Below are positions 10,340 to 18,750 of a stretch of DNA of 64,000 nt, one piece after another. The notes below the pieces were generated by a model. That model was not told the DNA's origin, searched no databases, and was given only the letters and a program-made list of their open reading frames with translations. Within the stretch, counting starts at the first letter, position 1. Each line of letters begins with the position of its first letter. A program made the translations under genes and the position numbers. Source of the stretch: Enhydrobacter sp. GTDB lineage: Bacteria > Pseudomonadota > Alphaproteobacteria > Reyranellales > Reyranellaceae. Where the stretch lies: positions 3,157,001 to 3,221,000 of the forward strand of contig NZ_CP126889.1 of the NCBI RefSeq assembly GCF_030246845.1, read 5' to 3'.

Positions 10340-11118
10340 CGCCGACCGAGCTCGCCAAGGCGCGCATCCTCGTCACCAACGACGACGGCATTCACGCGCC
10401 GGGACTGGATGCGCTGGAGGAGATCGCCAGCGAGCTGTCGAGCGACGTCTGGATCGTGGCGCCCGAGCACAACCAGAGCGGTGCCGGCCATTCGCTTTCC
10501 ATCACGCACCCGATCCGTGCGCGGCAGGTCAACGAGACCAAGTTTGCCGTCGAAGGCACGCCGACCGATTGCGTCCTGTTCGCGGTCAAGCATCTCCTCA
10601 AGGACCGCAAGCCCGCGGTCGTGCTCTCGGGCGTCAATCGCGGAACGAATCTCGCCGACGACGTGACCTATTCGGGCACCATCGCCGGCGCCATGGAGGG
10701 CTGCCTGCTCGGCATTCCCTCCATTGCCTTCAGCCAGGCCTTCACGCATCCTCACCCGGTGAAGTGGGGTACGGCGACGCATCATGGAGCCGACGTCGCC
10801 CGCCGGATCCTGGCGATGGACTTGCCGCGCAACGTGTTCGTCAACGTGAACTTTCCCGATGTCGTGGCGGCATCGGTCAATGGCACGCGCGTCACCCGGC
10901 AGGGGGTGCGCGGCTTCGGCGGCTACATCGTCGAGCGCACCGACCCGCGCGGCGGCGCCTACTACTGGATCGCCTACGCACCCGGCGAGCACGAGGTCGA
11001 CGATCAGGGCGACATCTCGGCGGTGCGCGAGGGATACATCTCCGTGACGCCGCTTCACCTCGACCTCACGCACGAGGCGACCCGCCGCAAGCTGGCGGCC
11101 CAGTTCGAGAAGGCCTGA
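10336..11118 (+). CDS. surE: 5'/3'-nucleotidase SurE
   Basis: A 260-residue metal-dependent nucleoside monophosphate phosphatase of the SurE family. The metal-binding motif [14 protein letters not shown] is at about residues 11-24, with GAGHSLSI and [10 protein letters not shown] as the other conserved blocks. It starts at GTG 10336, inside the end of serS. The serS-surE-pcm order is conserved in alphaproteobacteria and links housekeeping nucleotide hydrolysis with protein repair under stress. Confidence 0.95.
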   Translation: MTPTELAKARILVTNDDGIHAPGLDALEEIASELSSDVWIVAPEHNQSGAGHSLSITHPIRARQVNETKFAVEGTPTDCVLFAVKHLLKDRKPAVVLSGVNRGTNLADDVTYSGTIAGAMEGCLLGIPSIAFSQAFTHPHPVKWGTATHHGADVARRILAMDLPRNVFVNVNFPDVVAASVNGTRVTRQGVRGFGGYIVERTDPRGGAYYWIAYAPGEHEVDDQGDISAVREGYISVTPLHLDLTHEATRRKLAAQFEKA

Positions 11119-11131
11119 TCCGGGGCTCGCG

Positions 11132-11779
11132 ATGAACGTTCCGGCCATGCAACGCCTAGTCGCCGAGCTGCGCCAGTCGGGCATCACGGACGAGAACGTG
11201 CTGGCGGCGATCGGCAGCGTCGATCGCGAGCGGTTCGTCTCGCCACCCTTCGCCGAGCGCGCCTGGGAGAATACGGCGTTGCCGATCGCCTTCGGCCAGA
11301 CCATCAGCCAGCCGTTGGTCGTGGCGGCGATGACCGAGGCGCTGCGCGTGGGGCCGCGCATGAAGATCCTCGAGGTCGGCACCGGCTCGGGCTACCAGGC
11401 GGCCGTGCTGGCGAAGCTCGCGCGGCGCGTCTATTCGATCGAGCGCTTCAAGCCGCTGTCGAAAGAAGCGGAGCGGCTGCTGATCGATCTCGGCATCTAC
11501 AATGTGGTGTGCGATGTGGGCGACGGCAGCAAGGGCTGGCCGGGCCAGGCGCCGTTCGACCGCATCATCGTGACAGCCGCGGCCGAGGAGCGCCCGCAGG
11601 CGCTGATCGATCAGCTCGGTACCGGCGGCATCCTGATCGTGCCGGTCGGCCGCGATCCCACCGCGCAAGTGGTGGAACGCATCGTCAAGAGCGAGACCGG
11701 CCTGCAGCGCGACACGCTGATGCCGGTGCGCTTTGTGCCGCTCGTCAGCGGCCCATTGCCTGTTCTGGGCCAGGGCTGA
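11132..11779 (+). CDS. pcm: Protein-L-isoaspartate O-methyltransferase
   Basis: A 215-residue SAM-dependent methyltransferase that repairs isoaspartyl residues in damaged proteins. SAM motif I reads LEVGTGSGYQAAVLA at about residues 80-94. The preceding ALPIAFGQTISQP block is the PCMT family signature. It begins 13 bases after surE, with which it is a classical pair. A small hairpin separates it from the downstream lipoprotein gene. Confidence 0.95.
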   Translation: MNVPAMQRLVAELRQSGITDENVLAAIGSVDRERFVSPPFAERAWENTALPIAFGQTISQPLVVAAMTEALRVGPRMKILEVGTGSGYQAAVLAKLARRVYSIERFKPLSKEAERLLIDLGIYNVVCDVGDGSKGWPGQAPFDRIIVTAAAEERPQALIDQLGTGGILIVPVGRDPTAQVVERIVKSETGLQRDTLMPVRFVPLVSGPLPVLGQG

Positions 11780-11804
11780 GGCAGGGGAAAAAGCCGCATC
11801 AGCC

Positions 11805-11822
11805 CGATTCCCGCCGGAATCG
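11805..11822 (+). other. Small hairpin between pcm and the LysM/LytM gene
   Basis: CGATTCC at 11805-11811 pairs perfectly with GGAATCG at 11816-11822 around a 4-base loop. There is no T-run after it, so a terminator function is unproven. Confidence 0.35.
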
Positions 11823-11842
11823 CGATGCAGTAGAGTGGCGTC

Positions 11843-12796
11843 ATGAAAAGAGCCCCTCGCTTCCCCTCGCGATGGGCCGGCCCATGGCGCACACTCGTCT
11901 TCGCGACGGCGCTGTCGGCTGCGCTCGGCGCCTGCTCCTCGATGGACGACGTCTTCTATCGCGCACGCGAAGGCACCATCGAATATCCCGGTTCCGGCGC
12001 CGGCACGGAAGCCGCGCCCAGCTACGTCGTGAAGCACAAGGATACGGTCGACGGCATTGCCCGCCGCTTCGCCGTCAGCCCGCAGACGATCATCGACCGC
12101 AACCACCTCCAGCCGCCCTATACGCTGCAGCCCGGCCAGACCCTGGCGATCCCCGGCGCGCGCGTGATCGAACCATCGGGCGGGTCGTCGCCGGCGACCG
12201 AAACGGCTGCGGCGGCGCCCAATCCGCCGGCCGCCGTGAAACGCGAGACGCTCGCGCCGCCGCCACAAGGCGAGGCGCCGCACTCGGCCGCGCCGCCGCC
12301 CGCCGCCTCGTCTTCCGCCGCCCCGCCGCCGCCGCCGCGGCCGGCCGCCGAGACGCCGCCGCCAGGCCAACCCACGCCGCTCAGTCCGGCCGTTTCGCAC
12401 CCCGCGCCGGCGAGTTCCTCGGCGCGCTTCGAATGGCCGGTCCACGGCAAGATCGTCTCGAGCTACGGCTCGCACGACGGCCAGAGGAACGACGGCATCG
12501 ATATCGAGGCGCCGAAGGATGCCACTGTACGCGCCGCCGATTCCGGCACTGTCGTCTACGCCGGCAACGAGGTGCGCGGCATGGGCAACCTGCTCCTGGT
12601 GAGCCACAGCGGCGGTTACATCACGGCCTACGGCTTCAACGACGCGCTCCTGGTGAAAAAGGGCGACAAGGTCAAGAAGGGCCAGCCGATCGCCAAGGTG
12701 GGGACGACCGGCAGCGCTCCCGATCCTCGCCTGCATTTCGAGGTCCGCCGCGGCAACAAGACGATCGATCCGACGACCGTCCTGCCCGCACCGTAG
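11843..12796 (+). CDS. LysM/LytM lipoprotein, NlpD-like amidase activator
   Basis: A 317-residue envelope lipoprotein. The signal peptide ends in the lipobox LGAC with C31 as acylation site. A LysM peptidoglycan-binding domain spans about 60-105, a Pro/Ala-rich linker 110-192, and a LytM (peptidase M23) fold 196-315. The catalytic residues are degenerate: the first metal-binding His position is N216 in NDGIDI, and the HxH motif is replaced by YGFN (263-266), while LHFEVR (H298) remains. This is the NlpD pattern, so I infer a non-enzymatic activator of a septal amidase rather than an endopeptidase. It follows surE-pcm, as nlpD does in many proteobacteria. Confidence 0.88.
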   Translation: MKRAPRFPSRWAGPWRTLVFATALSAALGACSSMDDVFYRAREGTIEYPGSGAGTEAAPSYVVKHKDTVDGIARRFAVSPQTIIDRNHLQPPYTLQPGQTLAIPGARVIEPSGGSSPATETAAAAPNPPAAVKRETLAPPPQGEAPHSAAPPPAASSSAAPPPPPRPAAETPPPGQPTPLSPAVSHPAPASSSARFEWPVHGKIVSSYGSHDGQRNDGIDIEAPKDATVRAADSGTVVYAGNEVRGMGNLLLVSHSGGYITAYGFNDALLVKKGDKVKKGQPIAKVGTTGSAPDPRLHFEVRRGNKTIDPTTVLPAP

Positions 12797-12802
12797 CCGG
12801 CA

Positions 12803-13138
12803 TCAGACGACGCGTCCGTCGAGCTTGTATTCGCCCTTGCGGTCCTCGATCTCGAGCACCCAGACGTCGGGATCGCGCTGGACCTGTCGGGCGATATAAG
12901 CGTCCGCTTCCGCTTCGCTCACCGGGACGGGACCTGTGCCGCGGCTCCAGGCCGGCCGATCGTCCATGCTGCTCGCCTGCGTATAGACCGTGACGCCGGC
13001 CTCGAAGCGGTTGAGCTTCAGCAATACCGTTCCGGCGTCGGGATCGCCGCGTCGCACCACCGCCGCCGGAATGAAGGCGCGGTCGCACAGCCGCACCTGC
13101 GCCATGACCCAGAGGCCGGTCGTCAATCCCATCACCAT
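12803..13138 (-). CDS. DUF1491 family protein
   Basis: A 111-residue soluble protein matching the alphaproteobacterial DUF1491 family: LWVMAQVRLC near the N-terminus, then AAVVRRGDPDAGTVLLKLN, and a C-terminal RDPDVWVLEIEDRKG. No catalytic motif is recognisable and the function is unknown. It converges on the LysM/LytM gene with a 6-base gap and is divergent from the ABC-F gene. The ATG at 13138 has AGGA about 7 bases upstream; the third codon is also ATG and could be used. Confidence 0.75.
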   Translation of the reverse strand: MVMGLTTGLWVMAQVRLCDRAFIPAAVVRRGDPDAGTVLLKLNRFEAGVTVYTQASSMDDRPAWSRGTGPVPVSEAEADAYIARQVQRDPDVWVLEIEDRKGEYKLDGRVV

Positions 13139-13240
13139 GCAGCGATCCTATCCCGGATAGCCGCCGAAGCCGTCGCGGAAATGCAACGGGCCGCTTGCCG
13201 ATGCCGATGGCTTCGGCCATGACAGCCCGCTCCTGAAACC

Positions 13241-15046
13241 ATGGCACCTGCACCTCTCCTGACCCTGGCCGATATCCGCTACCACCTCGGCGGCCAACCG
13301 ATCCTCGATGGCGTCGATCTCGTCATCGCGCCCGGCGAGCGGCTGTCGCTCGTCGGCCGCAACGGCGCGGGCAAATCGACGCTGTTGCGTATCCTGGCGG
13401 GCGAGCCGATCGCCGACGGCGGCACGCGCTTCGTTCAGCCCGGCATGACCATCGCGACCTTGCCGCAGGAACCGGATTTCATGGGCTATCCCAGCGTGGC
13501 GCAGTACGTCGCTTCCGCCCTGCCGCGATCGCTCGGGCCGGCCGACTATCGTGTCGAGGCGCTGCTGGCCGAGATGAGGCTCGACGGCGCGCGCTCGCCG
13601 GCGAACCTGTCGGGCGGCGAAGCGCGGCGAGCGGCGCTTGCGCGGGCGCTCGTTGCAGAGCCCGACGTCATGCTGCTCGACGAGCCGACCAACCATCTCG
13701 ATCTCCCGACCATCGAATGGCTGGAGGAGAAGCTCGCCGGCTGGAAAGGCGCTTATGTGCTGGTGAGCCATGACCGCCGCTTTCTCTCGACTCTCGCACG
13801 GTCTGTGCTTTGGCTCGACCGGGGCATCGTGCGACGGCTCGACAAGGGCTACGCGGCGTTCGAAAGCTGGTCGACCGGGATCCTGGAGCGCGAGGCGACG
13901 GAGCGCCACAAGCTCGACCGGCTGATCGAGCGCGAGACCGAATGGGCAGGCAAGAGCATCCGCGCTCGTCGCACGCGCAACGAGGGCCGCCTGCGTGCGC
14001 TCGCGGAATTGCGCAGGCAGCGCCGCCAGCAGATCGGTCCCGTCGGCCGCGCCGTGATCGAGACCGGTCCGGCAGAGCCGTCGGGCGCGCTCGCGATCAC
14101 GGCGCGCGACATCTCCAAGCGCTGGGGCGACAAGCTGATCATCGAGGGCTTCTCGACCCGCATCTTCCGGCGCGACCGTATCGGCGTGATCGGGCCCAAC
14201 GGGGCCGGCAAGACGACGCTGCTGCGGATGCTGATCGGCGAGATCGAGCCCGACACCGGCTCGGTGAAGCTCGGCGCCAACCTCCTGCCGGTCGTCATCG
14301 ATCAGCGCCGCGTTGCGCTCGACCCGGACAAGACGCCATGGGAAATCCTCGCCGATCGCAACGATCATGTGCTGGTGCGCGGCCAGCCGCGGCACGTCAT
14401 GACCTATCTGCGCGAATATCTGTTCCGCGACGAGCAGGCGCGACAGCCAGTGCGCACGCTGTCGGGCGGCGAGCGCAACCGTCTGCTGCTGGCCAAGGCG
14501 CTGGCGGCGCCGTCGAACTTGCTGGTCCTGGACGAGCCGACAAACGATCTCGACGCCGACACGCTCGATCTTCTTCAAGAGGCGTTGAGCGACTACGACG
14601 GCACGGTTCTGCTGGTGAGCCACGATCGCGACTTCCTCGACCGGCTCGTGACCTCGACGATCGCCCTGGAAGGGGACGGCACGGCAGTGGAATATGCCGG
14701 CGGCTACAGCGACTATCTCGTCCAGCGCGGACCGCGGCCGGGGACCGTGGCGACGTCGTCCCGGCGCAGGGAAAGGGCGGCGCCGGTGCGTGAGACCGCG
14801 CCGGCACGACGGCTCGGCTACAGGCGCGAGCGTGCACTGGCCGAGCTGCCCGGCAAAATCGCGGCGCTTCAGGCTGAGCTCTCGGCCCTGCAAGCCACTC
14901 TCGCCGACCCGGATCTTTATCGCCGCGATGCCGTGGCCTTCCAGGCCAAGACCGCACGCCTCGCCGCCGTCCAGGCCGAGCTCGATGCCGCCGAGACCGA
15001 ATGGCTGGAGCTCGAGCTGCTGAAAGGCGAGCTGGGTGGAGGTTAG
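13241..15046 (+). CDS. uup: ABC-F family ATPase (Uup-like)
   Basis: A 601-residue soluble protein with two ABC ATPase domains and no membrane part. Walker A motifs are GRNGAGKSTLL (near residue 40) and GPNGAGKTTLL (near 320); signatures are LSGGEARRAALARAL and LSGGERNRLLLAKAL. The interdomain linker is charged, and the last ~75 residues form a coiled coil as in Uup. ABC-F proteins act on ribosomes, and Uup also influences transposon excision and DNA intermediates; which applies here is not visible. An intergenic repeat follows the stop codon. Confidence 0.9.
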   Translation: MAPAPLLTLADIRYHLGGQPILDGVDLVIAPGERLSLVGRNGAGKSTLLRILAGEPIADGGTRFVQPGMTIATLPQEPDFMGYPSVAQYVASALPRSLGPADYRVEALLAEMRLDGARSPANLSGGEARRAALARALVAEPDVMLLDEPTNHLDLPTIEWLEEKLAGWKGAYVLVSHDRRFLSTLARSVLWLDRGIVRRLDKGYAAFESWSTGILEREATERHKLDRLIERETEWAGKSIRARRTRNEGRLRALAELRRQRRQQIGPVGRAVIETGPAEPSGALAITARDISKRWGDKLIIEGFSTRIFRRDRIGVIGPNGAGKTTLLRMLIGEIEPDTGSVKLGANLLPVVIDQRRVALDPDKTPWEILADRNDHVLVRGQPRHVMTYLREYLFRDEQARQPVRTLSGGERNRLLLAKALAAPSNLLVLDEPTNDLDADTLDLLQEALSDYDGTVLLVSHDRDFLDRLVTSTIALEGDGTAVEYAGGYSDYLVQRGPRPGTVATSSRRRERAAPVRETAPARRLGYRRERALAELPGKIAALQAELSALQATLADPDLYRRDAVAFQAKTARLAAVQAELDAAETEWLELELLKGELGGG

Positions 15047-15065
15047 CGCGGAGCTGCAGAAGCCG

Positions 15066-15136
15066 TGTCATCCCGAGCGCGGCGAGCGATCTTTGGCGAC
15101 GCGGTCGAAAGATTCCTCGCTGCGCTCGGAATGACA
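15066..15136. repeat. Intergenic palindromic repeat, copy 1
   Basis: A 71-base near-perfect hairpin. The outer 21 bases on each side are inverted copies with two mismatches (TGTCAT-CCGAGCGC-GCGAG pattern), then ATCTTT pairs with AAAGAT around a loop. Related copies occur at 17207-17269 and 56207-56278. It lies in the 174-base gap between the ABC-F gene and prfC; no other element is evident there. Confidence 0.8.
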
Positions 15137-15220
15137 CCACGTCGAGATTCGCAAGGCTTCGGACGTTGACGCGACGGGCGCACTCCGCTACCCCACGCCG
15201 CCCCCTCAAGGTTCCAGAAA

Positions 15221-16804
15221 GTGCCCGATTCCGCCGCTTACGCCATGCCCGACGCCGCCCTGGCCGGCCATCCCGCCGCGCTGCGGCGCACCTTCGCCAT
15301 CATCTCGCACCCGGACGCGGGCAAGACCACGCTGACCGAAAAGCTGCTGCTGTTCGGCGGCGCGATCCATGTCGCGGGGGCGGTGAAGGCGCGCGGCGAG
15401 GCGCGGCGGGCGCGCTCGGACTGGATGAAGATCGAGCAGCAGCGCGGCATCTCGGTCACTACCTCGGTGATGCATTTCGAGTACGGCGGGGCGGTATTCA
15501 ACCTTCTCGACACGCCGGGCCACGAGGATTTCAGCGAGGACACCTACCGCACGCTGACCGCGGTCGATTCGGCCGTGATGGTGATCGACGCCGCCAAGGG
15601 CATCGAGGCACGCACGCGCAAGCTGTTCGAGATCTGCCGTCTGCGCGATGTGCCGATCGTCACCTTCATCAACAAGATGGATCGCGAGAGCAAGGACCCG
15701 ATCGAGCTCCTGGACGAGATCGCCTCGACCCTGGCGCTCGATGTCGCGCCGATGAGCTGGCCGCAAGGGTCGGGCCAGAGCTTCAAGGGCACCTACGACC
15801 TCGCCCGCAATCGCATGCTGGTGTTCGACACCGTCGACAGAAGCCGGATCGGCGAAGTGATCGAGAACTACACCATCCCCGATCCCCAGCTCGCCGAAGA
15901 GGTCGAGCTGGTACGCGCCGGCTATCCCGCTTTCGATCTCGAGGCCTACCGGGCGGGCCATCTGTCTCCGGTCTTCTTCGGCAGCGCCTACAACAATTTC
16001 GGCGTGCGCGAACTCCTGGATGCGCTGGCCGCCTGGGCGCCGCCGCCGCGTCCACAGCCCGCCGAGCCGCGCGCGATCGAGCCGACCGAGCCCAAGGTCT
16101 CGGGCTTCGTGTTCAAGGTGCAGGCCAACATGGATCCCAACCATCGCGACCGCATCGCGTTCCTGCGGCTCTGCAGCGGCAGATTCCGCCGCGGCATGAA
16201 GCTCACGCAGATCGGCACGGGCAAGACCCTGTCGGTCAACTCGCCGATCCTGTTCTTCGCGCGCGAACGCGAGATCGTCGACGAGGCCTGGCCGGGAGAC
16301 ATCATCGGCGTGCCCAATCACGGGGTGCTGCGCGTCGGCGACACGCTGACCGAGGGCGAGGCGATCAGGATCACCGGCATCCCGAACTTCGCGCCGGAAA
16401 TCCTGCGTCGCGTGCGGCTCGAGGATCCGATGAAGTCCAAGCAGCTCAAGCGCGCCCTGGACGATCTGGCCGAGGAGGGCGTGACGCAGGTGTTCCGGCG
16501 CGTGATCGGCGGCGACAACATCGTGGGCGTGGTGGGTGAACTGCAGCTCGACGTGCTCAAGACCCGCGTCGAGGCCGAATATTCGGTGAAGATCGACCTC
16601 GAGCCCGCGCCCTTCGAGACGGCACGCTGGATCGCGGCCGACAGCAAGGCCGACCTCGATGCCTTCATGGCCGCCAACCGCGGCGGCATATCGGAGGATC
16701 GCGACGGCGCGCCGGTCTTCCTCGCGCGCAACGTCTGGGAGCTGGGCTACATCGCCGAGAAGAGCCCGAGGATAAAATTCTCCGACATTCGCGAGCGCTC
16801 TTGA
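15221..16804 (+). CDS. prfC: Peptide chain release factor 3
   Basis: A 527-residue translational GTPase that recycles RF1/RF2 from the ribosome. G1 is SHPDAGKTTLTEK (about 28-40), G2 is QQRGISVTTSV, G3 is DTPGHEDF, and G4 is NKMD. Length matches RF3 rather than EF-G. The GTG at 15221 has AAGG about 8 bases upstream; an ATG at 15245, eight codons later, lacks a ribosome site, so I prefer the former. RF3 is absent from many bacteria, so its presence is informative. Confidence 0.95.
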   Translation: MPDSAAYAMPDAALAGHPAALRRTFAIISHPDAGKTTLTEKLLLFGGAIHVAGAVKARGEARRARSDWMKIEQQRGISVTTSVMHFEYGGAVFNLLDTPGHEDFSEDTYRTLTAVDSAVMVIDAAKGIEARTRKLFEICRLRDVPIVTFINKMDRESKDPIELLDEIASTLALDVAPMSWPQGSGQSFKGTYDLARNRMLVFDTVDRSRIGEVIENYTIPDPQLAEEVELVRAGYPAFDLEAYRAGHLSPVFFGSAYNNFGVRELLDALAAWAPPPRPQPAEPRAIEPTEPKVSGFVFKVQANMDPNHRDRIAFLRLCSGRFRRGMKLTQIGTGKTLSVNSPILFFAREREIVDEAWPGDIIGVPNHGVLRVGDTLTEGEAIRITGIPNFAPEILRRVRLEDPMKSKQLKRALDDLAEEGVTQVFRRVIGGDNIVGVVGELQLDVLKTRVEAEYSVKIDLEPAPFETARWIAADSKADLDAFMAANRGGISEDRDGAPVFLARNVWELGYIAEKSPRIKFSDIRERS

Positions 16805-16846
16805 TGCTAAGGTCCGTCGTCCGCTCGGACTGAATGGAGGAGAGAA

Positions 16847-17194
16847 ATGAGCGTCAAGCGCATCAATGCCGGCCCGCGCATGTCGAGCGCCGTGGTCCAT
16901 GGCGACACGGTCTATCTCGCCGGCCTCACCGCCGACGACAGCAAGCTCGACGTGAAGGGCCAGACCAGGCAGATCCTCGACAAGATCGACAAGTTCCTGG
17001 CCGAGGCGGGCACCGACAAGTCGAAGATCCTGTCGGCCAATATCTGGCTAACCGATATCTCGACCTGGAGCCAGATGAACGAGGTATGGGATGCCTGGGT
17101 GGCGCCCGGCAACGCGCCTGCGCGCGCCACCGTCGAAGCCAAGCTCGCCGCGCCCGGTCTCAAGGTCGAGATCATGGTGCAGGCGGCGAAATGA
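16847..17194 (+). CDS. RidA family protein
   Basis: A 115-residue RidA/YjgF-like trimeric protein. Family features include VVHGDTVYLAGLTADD near residue 20, QILDKIDKFLAEAGTDKSKI, and the C-terminal APGLKVEIMVQA. The residue expected for imine deaminases is an Arg before the ATVEA segment, and here NAPARATVEAKLA is present, so 2-aminoacrylate/imine hydrolysis is plausible. A strong GGAGGAGAG precedes the ATG. It has no catabolic partner in its own operon; the downstream oxidase is convergent. Confidence 0.88.
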   Translation: MSVKRINAGPRMSSAVVHGDTVYLAGLTADDSKLDVKGQTRQILDKIDKFLAEAGTDKSKILSANIWLTDISTWSQMNEVWDAWVAPGNAPARATVEAKLAAPGLKVEIMVQAAK

Positions 17195-17206
17195 CGGCCC
17201 TTGGCC

Positions 17207-17269
17207 GTCATCCCGGGCATTTGCGGGGGATCTTTCGGGCGACCTGAAAGGTCCTTCGCTTCGCTCAGG
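17207..17269. repeat. Intergenic repeat, diverged copy 2
   Basis: A GTCATCCCGGGC start, GGGGATCTTTC middle and CTTCGCTTCGCTCAGGGC end match the family at 15066-15136, but the two arms are diverged. It lies between the convergent RidA and oxidase genes, and the oxidase stop codon (17265-17267) falls inside it. Confidence 0.6.
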
Positions 17270-18668
17270 GCCCGATGATCTTGCCTGGATTCATGATGTT
17301 GTCGGGGTCGAGCGCCTTCTTGATCGAGCGCATGAGCGACATCGCCTCGCCGTGCTCCTCGTACAAGAATTTGATCTTGCCCATGCCGACGCCGTGCTCG
17401 CCGGTGCAAGTGCCGCCGAGCTTGAGCGCGCGCGCCACCATGCGGTCGTTCAGCGCCTCGGCGCGCGGCAGATAGGTCGGATCGTCCGGGTTCACCATCA
17501 TCGTGAGATGGAAATTGCCGTCGCCGACATGGCCGACGATCGGCGCGTAGAGGCCGGTCTTCTGGATGTCCTTCTGGGTCTCGAGGATGCATTCGGCGAG
17601 CTTCGAGATCGGCACGCAGACATCGGTCGCCCACATGCCCCAGCCGAGCCGCGCCGCCTTGGCGGCCCAGGCGGCGTCGTGACGCGCCTGCCACATCCTG
17701 CTGCGCTCCTCCGCTTGACCGGTCCAGGCGAAATCGCCGCCGCCGTTCTCGGCCGCGATCGCCTGCACCATCTCGGCCTGTTCCTTCGTGCTGGCCTCGG
17801 TGCCATGGAACTCCAGCAGGAGCAGATTCTTGGGCGGCAGGCTGAGCTTGGAGTAGCTGTTCACCGTGGCGACCGTCTCGGTATCCATCAGCTCGATGCG
17901 CGCCACGGGGATGCCCGACTGGATGGTCTGGATGACCGTGTTGACCGCGCCCTCCAGCGACTCGAAAGCGCAGGTCGCCGCCGCCATCGATTCGGGAATG
18001 CCGTAAAGCCGCAACGTGATCTCGGTGATGATGCCGAGCGTCCCTTCGGAGCCGATGAAGAGCTTCACGAGATCGTAGCCCGCACTCGACTTGCGCGAGC
18101 GGCGGCCGAGCCGCATCAGGCGCCCATCGGCCGTGACGACCTGCAGCGCCAGCACGTTCTCGCGCATGGTGCCATAGCGCACCGCGTTCGTGCCCGAGGC
18201 GCGGGTGCTGGTCATGCCGCCGATCGAGGCGTCGGCGCCGGGATCGATCGGGAAGAAGAGGCCGGTGTCGCGGATATACTCGTTGAGCTGCTTGCGCGTG
18301 ACGCCGGGCTGCACGACCACGTCGAGATCGGCCTCGTTCACGGCCAGCACCTTGTTCATGCGGCTGACATCGACTGAGATCCCGCCGTTGGGTGCGCTGA
18401 TATGGCCTTCCAGCGAGGTGCCGGTGCCGTAGGGGATGACGGGTGTCTTGTGGCGGGCGCAGATCTGCACGATCCGCTGCACTTCCTCGGCCGACTCCGC
18501 GAACACGACGGCATCGGGCAGGTGCGCCTCGTGGTAGGAGATGTCCTTGCCGTGCTGCTCGCGTACGGCAGGGGCGGTGCTGACCCGATCGCCGAACAGC
18601 TTGCGGAGCTCGGCGATCGTCTCGTCGACGTGAGGGGCGCGTGGCTGTGCCTGGGCCTCGGCGGCCAT
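17265..18668 (-). CDS. FAD-linked oxidase, D-lactate/glycolate dehydrogenase type
   Basis: A 467-residue flavoprotein of the GlcD/D-lactate dehydrogenase group (VAO fold). The FAD-binding domain includes PVIPYGTGTSLEGH at about 77-89 and GGMTSTRASGTNAVRYG; the C-terminal domain carries GTCTGEHGVGMGK with the catalytic or metal-binding His. It oxidises a 2-hydroxy acid, passing electrons to quinone or cytochrome, but the substrate is not readable. I start at ATG 18668, which has AGGAG upstream, instead of a longer open frame to 18722. Its end is embedded in an intergenic repeat. Confidence 0.88.
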   Translation of the reverse strand: MAAEAQAQPRAPHVDETIAELRKLFGDRVSTAPAVREQHGKDISYHEAHLPDAVVFAESAEEVQRIVQICARHKTPVIPYGTGTSLEGHISAPNGGISVDVSRMNKVLAVNEADLDVVVQPGVTRKQLNEYIRDTGLFFPIDPGADASIGGMTSTRASGTNAVRYGTMRENVLALQVVTADGRLMRLGRRSRKSSAGYDLVKLFIGSEGTLGIITEITLRLYGIPESMAAATCAFESLEGAVNTVIQTIQSGIPVARIELMDTETVATVNSYSKLSLPPKNLLLLEFHGTEASTKEQAEMVQAIAAENGGGDFAWTGQAEERSRMWQARHDAAWAAKAARLGWGMWATDVCVPISKLAECILETQKDIQKTGLYAPIVGHVGDGNFHLTMMVNPDDPTYLPRAEALNDRMVARALKLGGTCTGEHGVGMGKIKFLYEEHGEAMSLMRSIKKALDPDNIMNPGKIIGP

Positions 18669-18680
18669 TTCGGTTCTCCT

Positions 18681-18703
18681 AGCGTAGACGCGTTGGATAC
18701 GCT
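18681..18703. promoter_or_regulatory. Inverted repeat between the oxidase and thiolase genes
   Basis: AGCGTA at 18681-18686 and TACGCT at 18698-18703 form a perfect 6-bp dyad with an 11-base spacer, in the 82-base region between two divergent genes. It could be a regulator site for either; no regulator gene is adjacent, so this is tentative. Confidence 0.3.
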
Positions 18704-18750
18704 CAAATGCCGCCCAAGCCAACCGAGGGAAATGTCAGGAAGGAGCGCCC

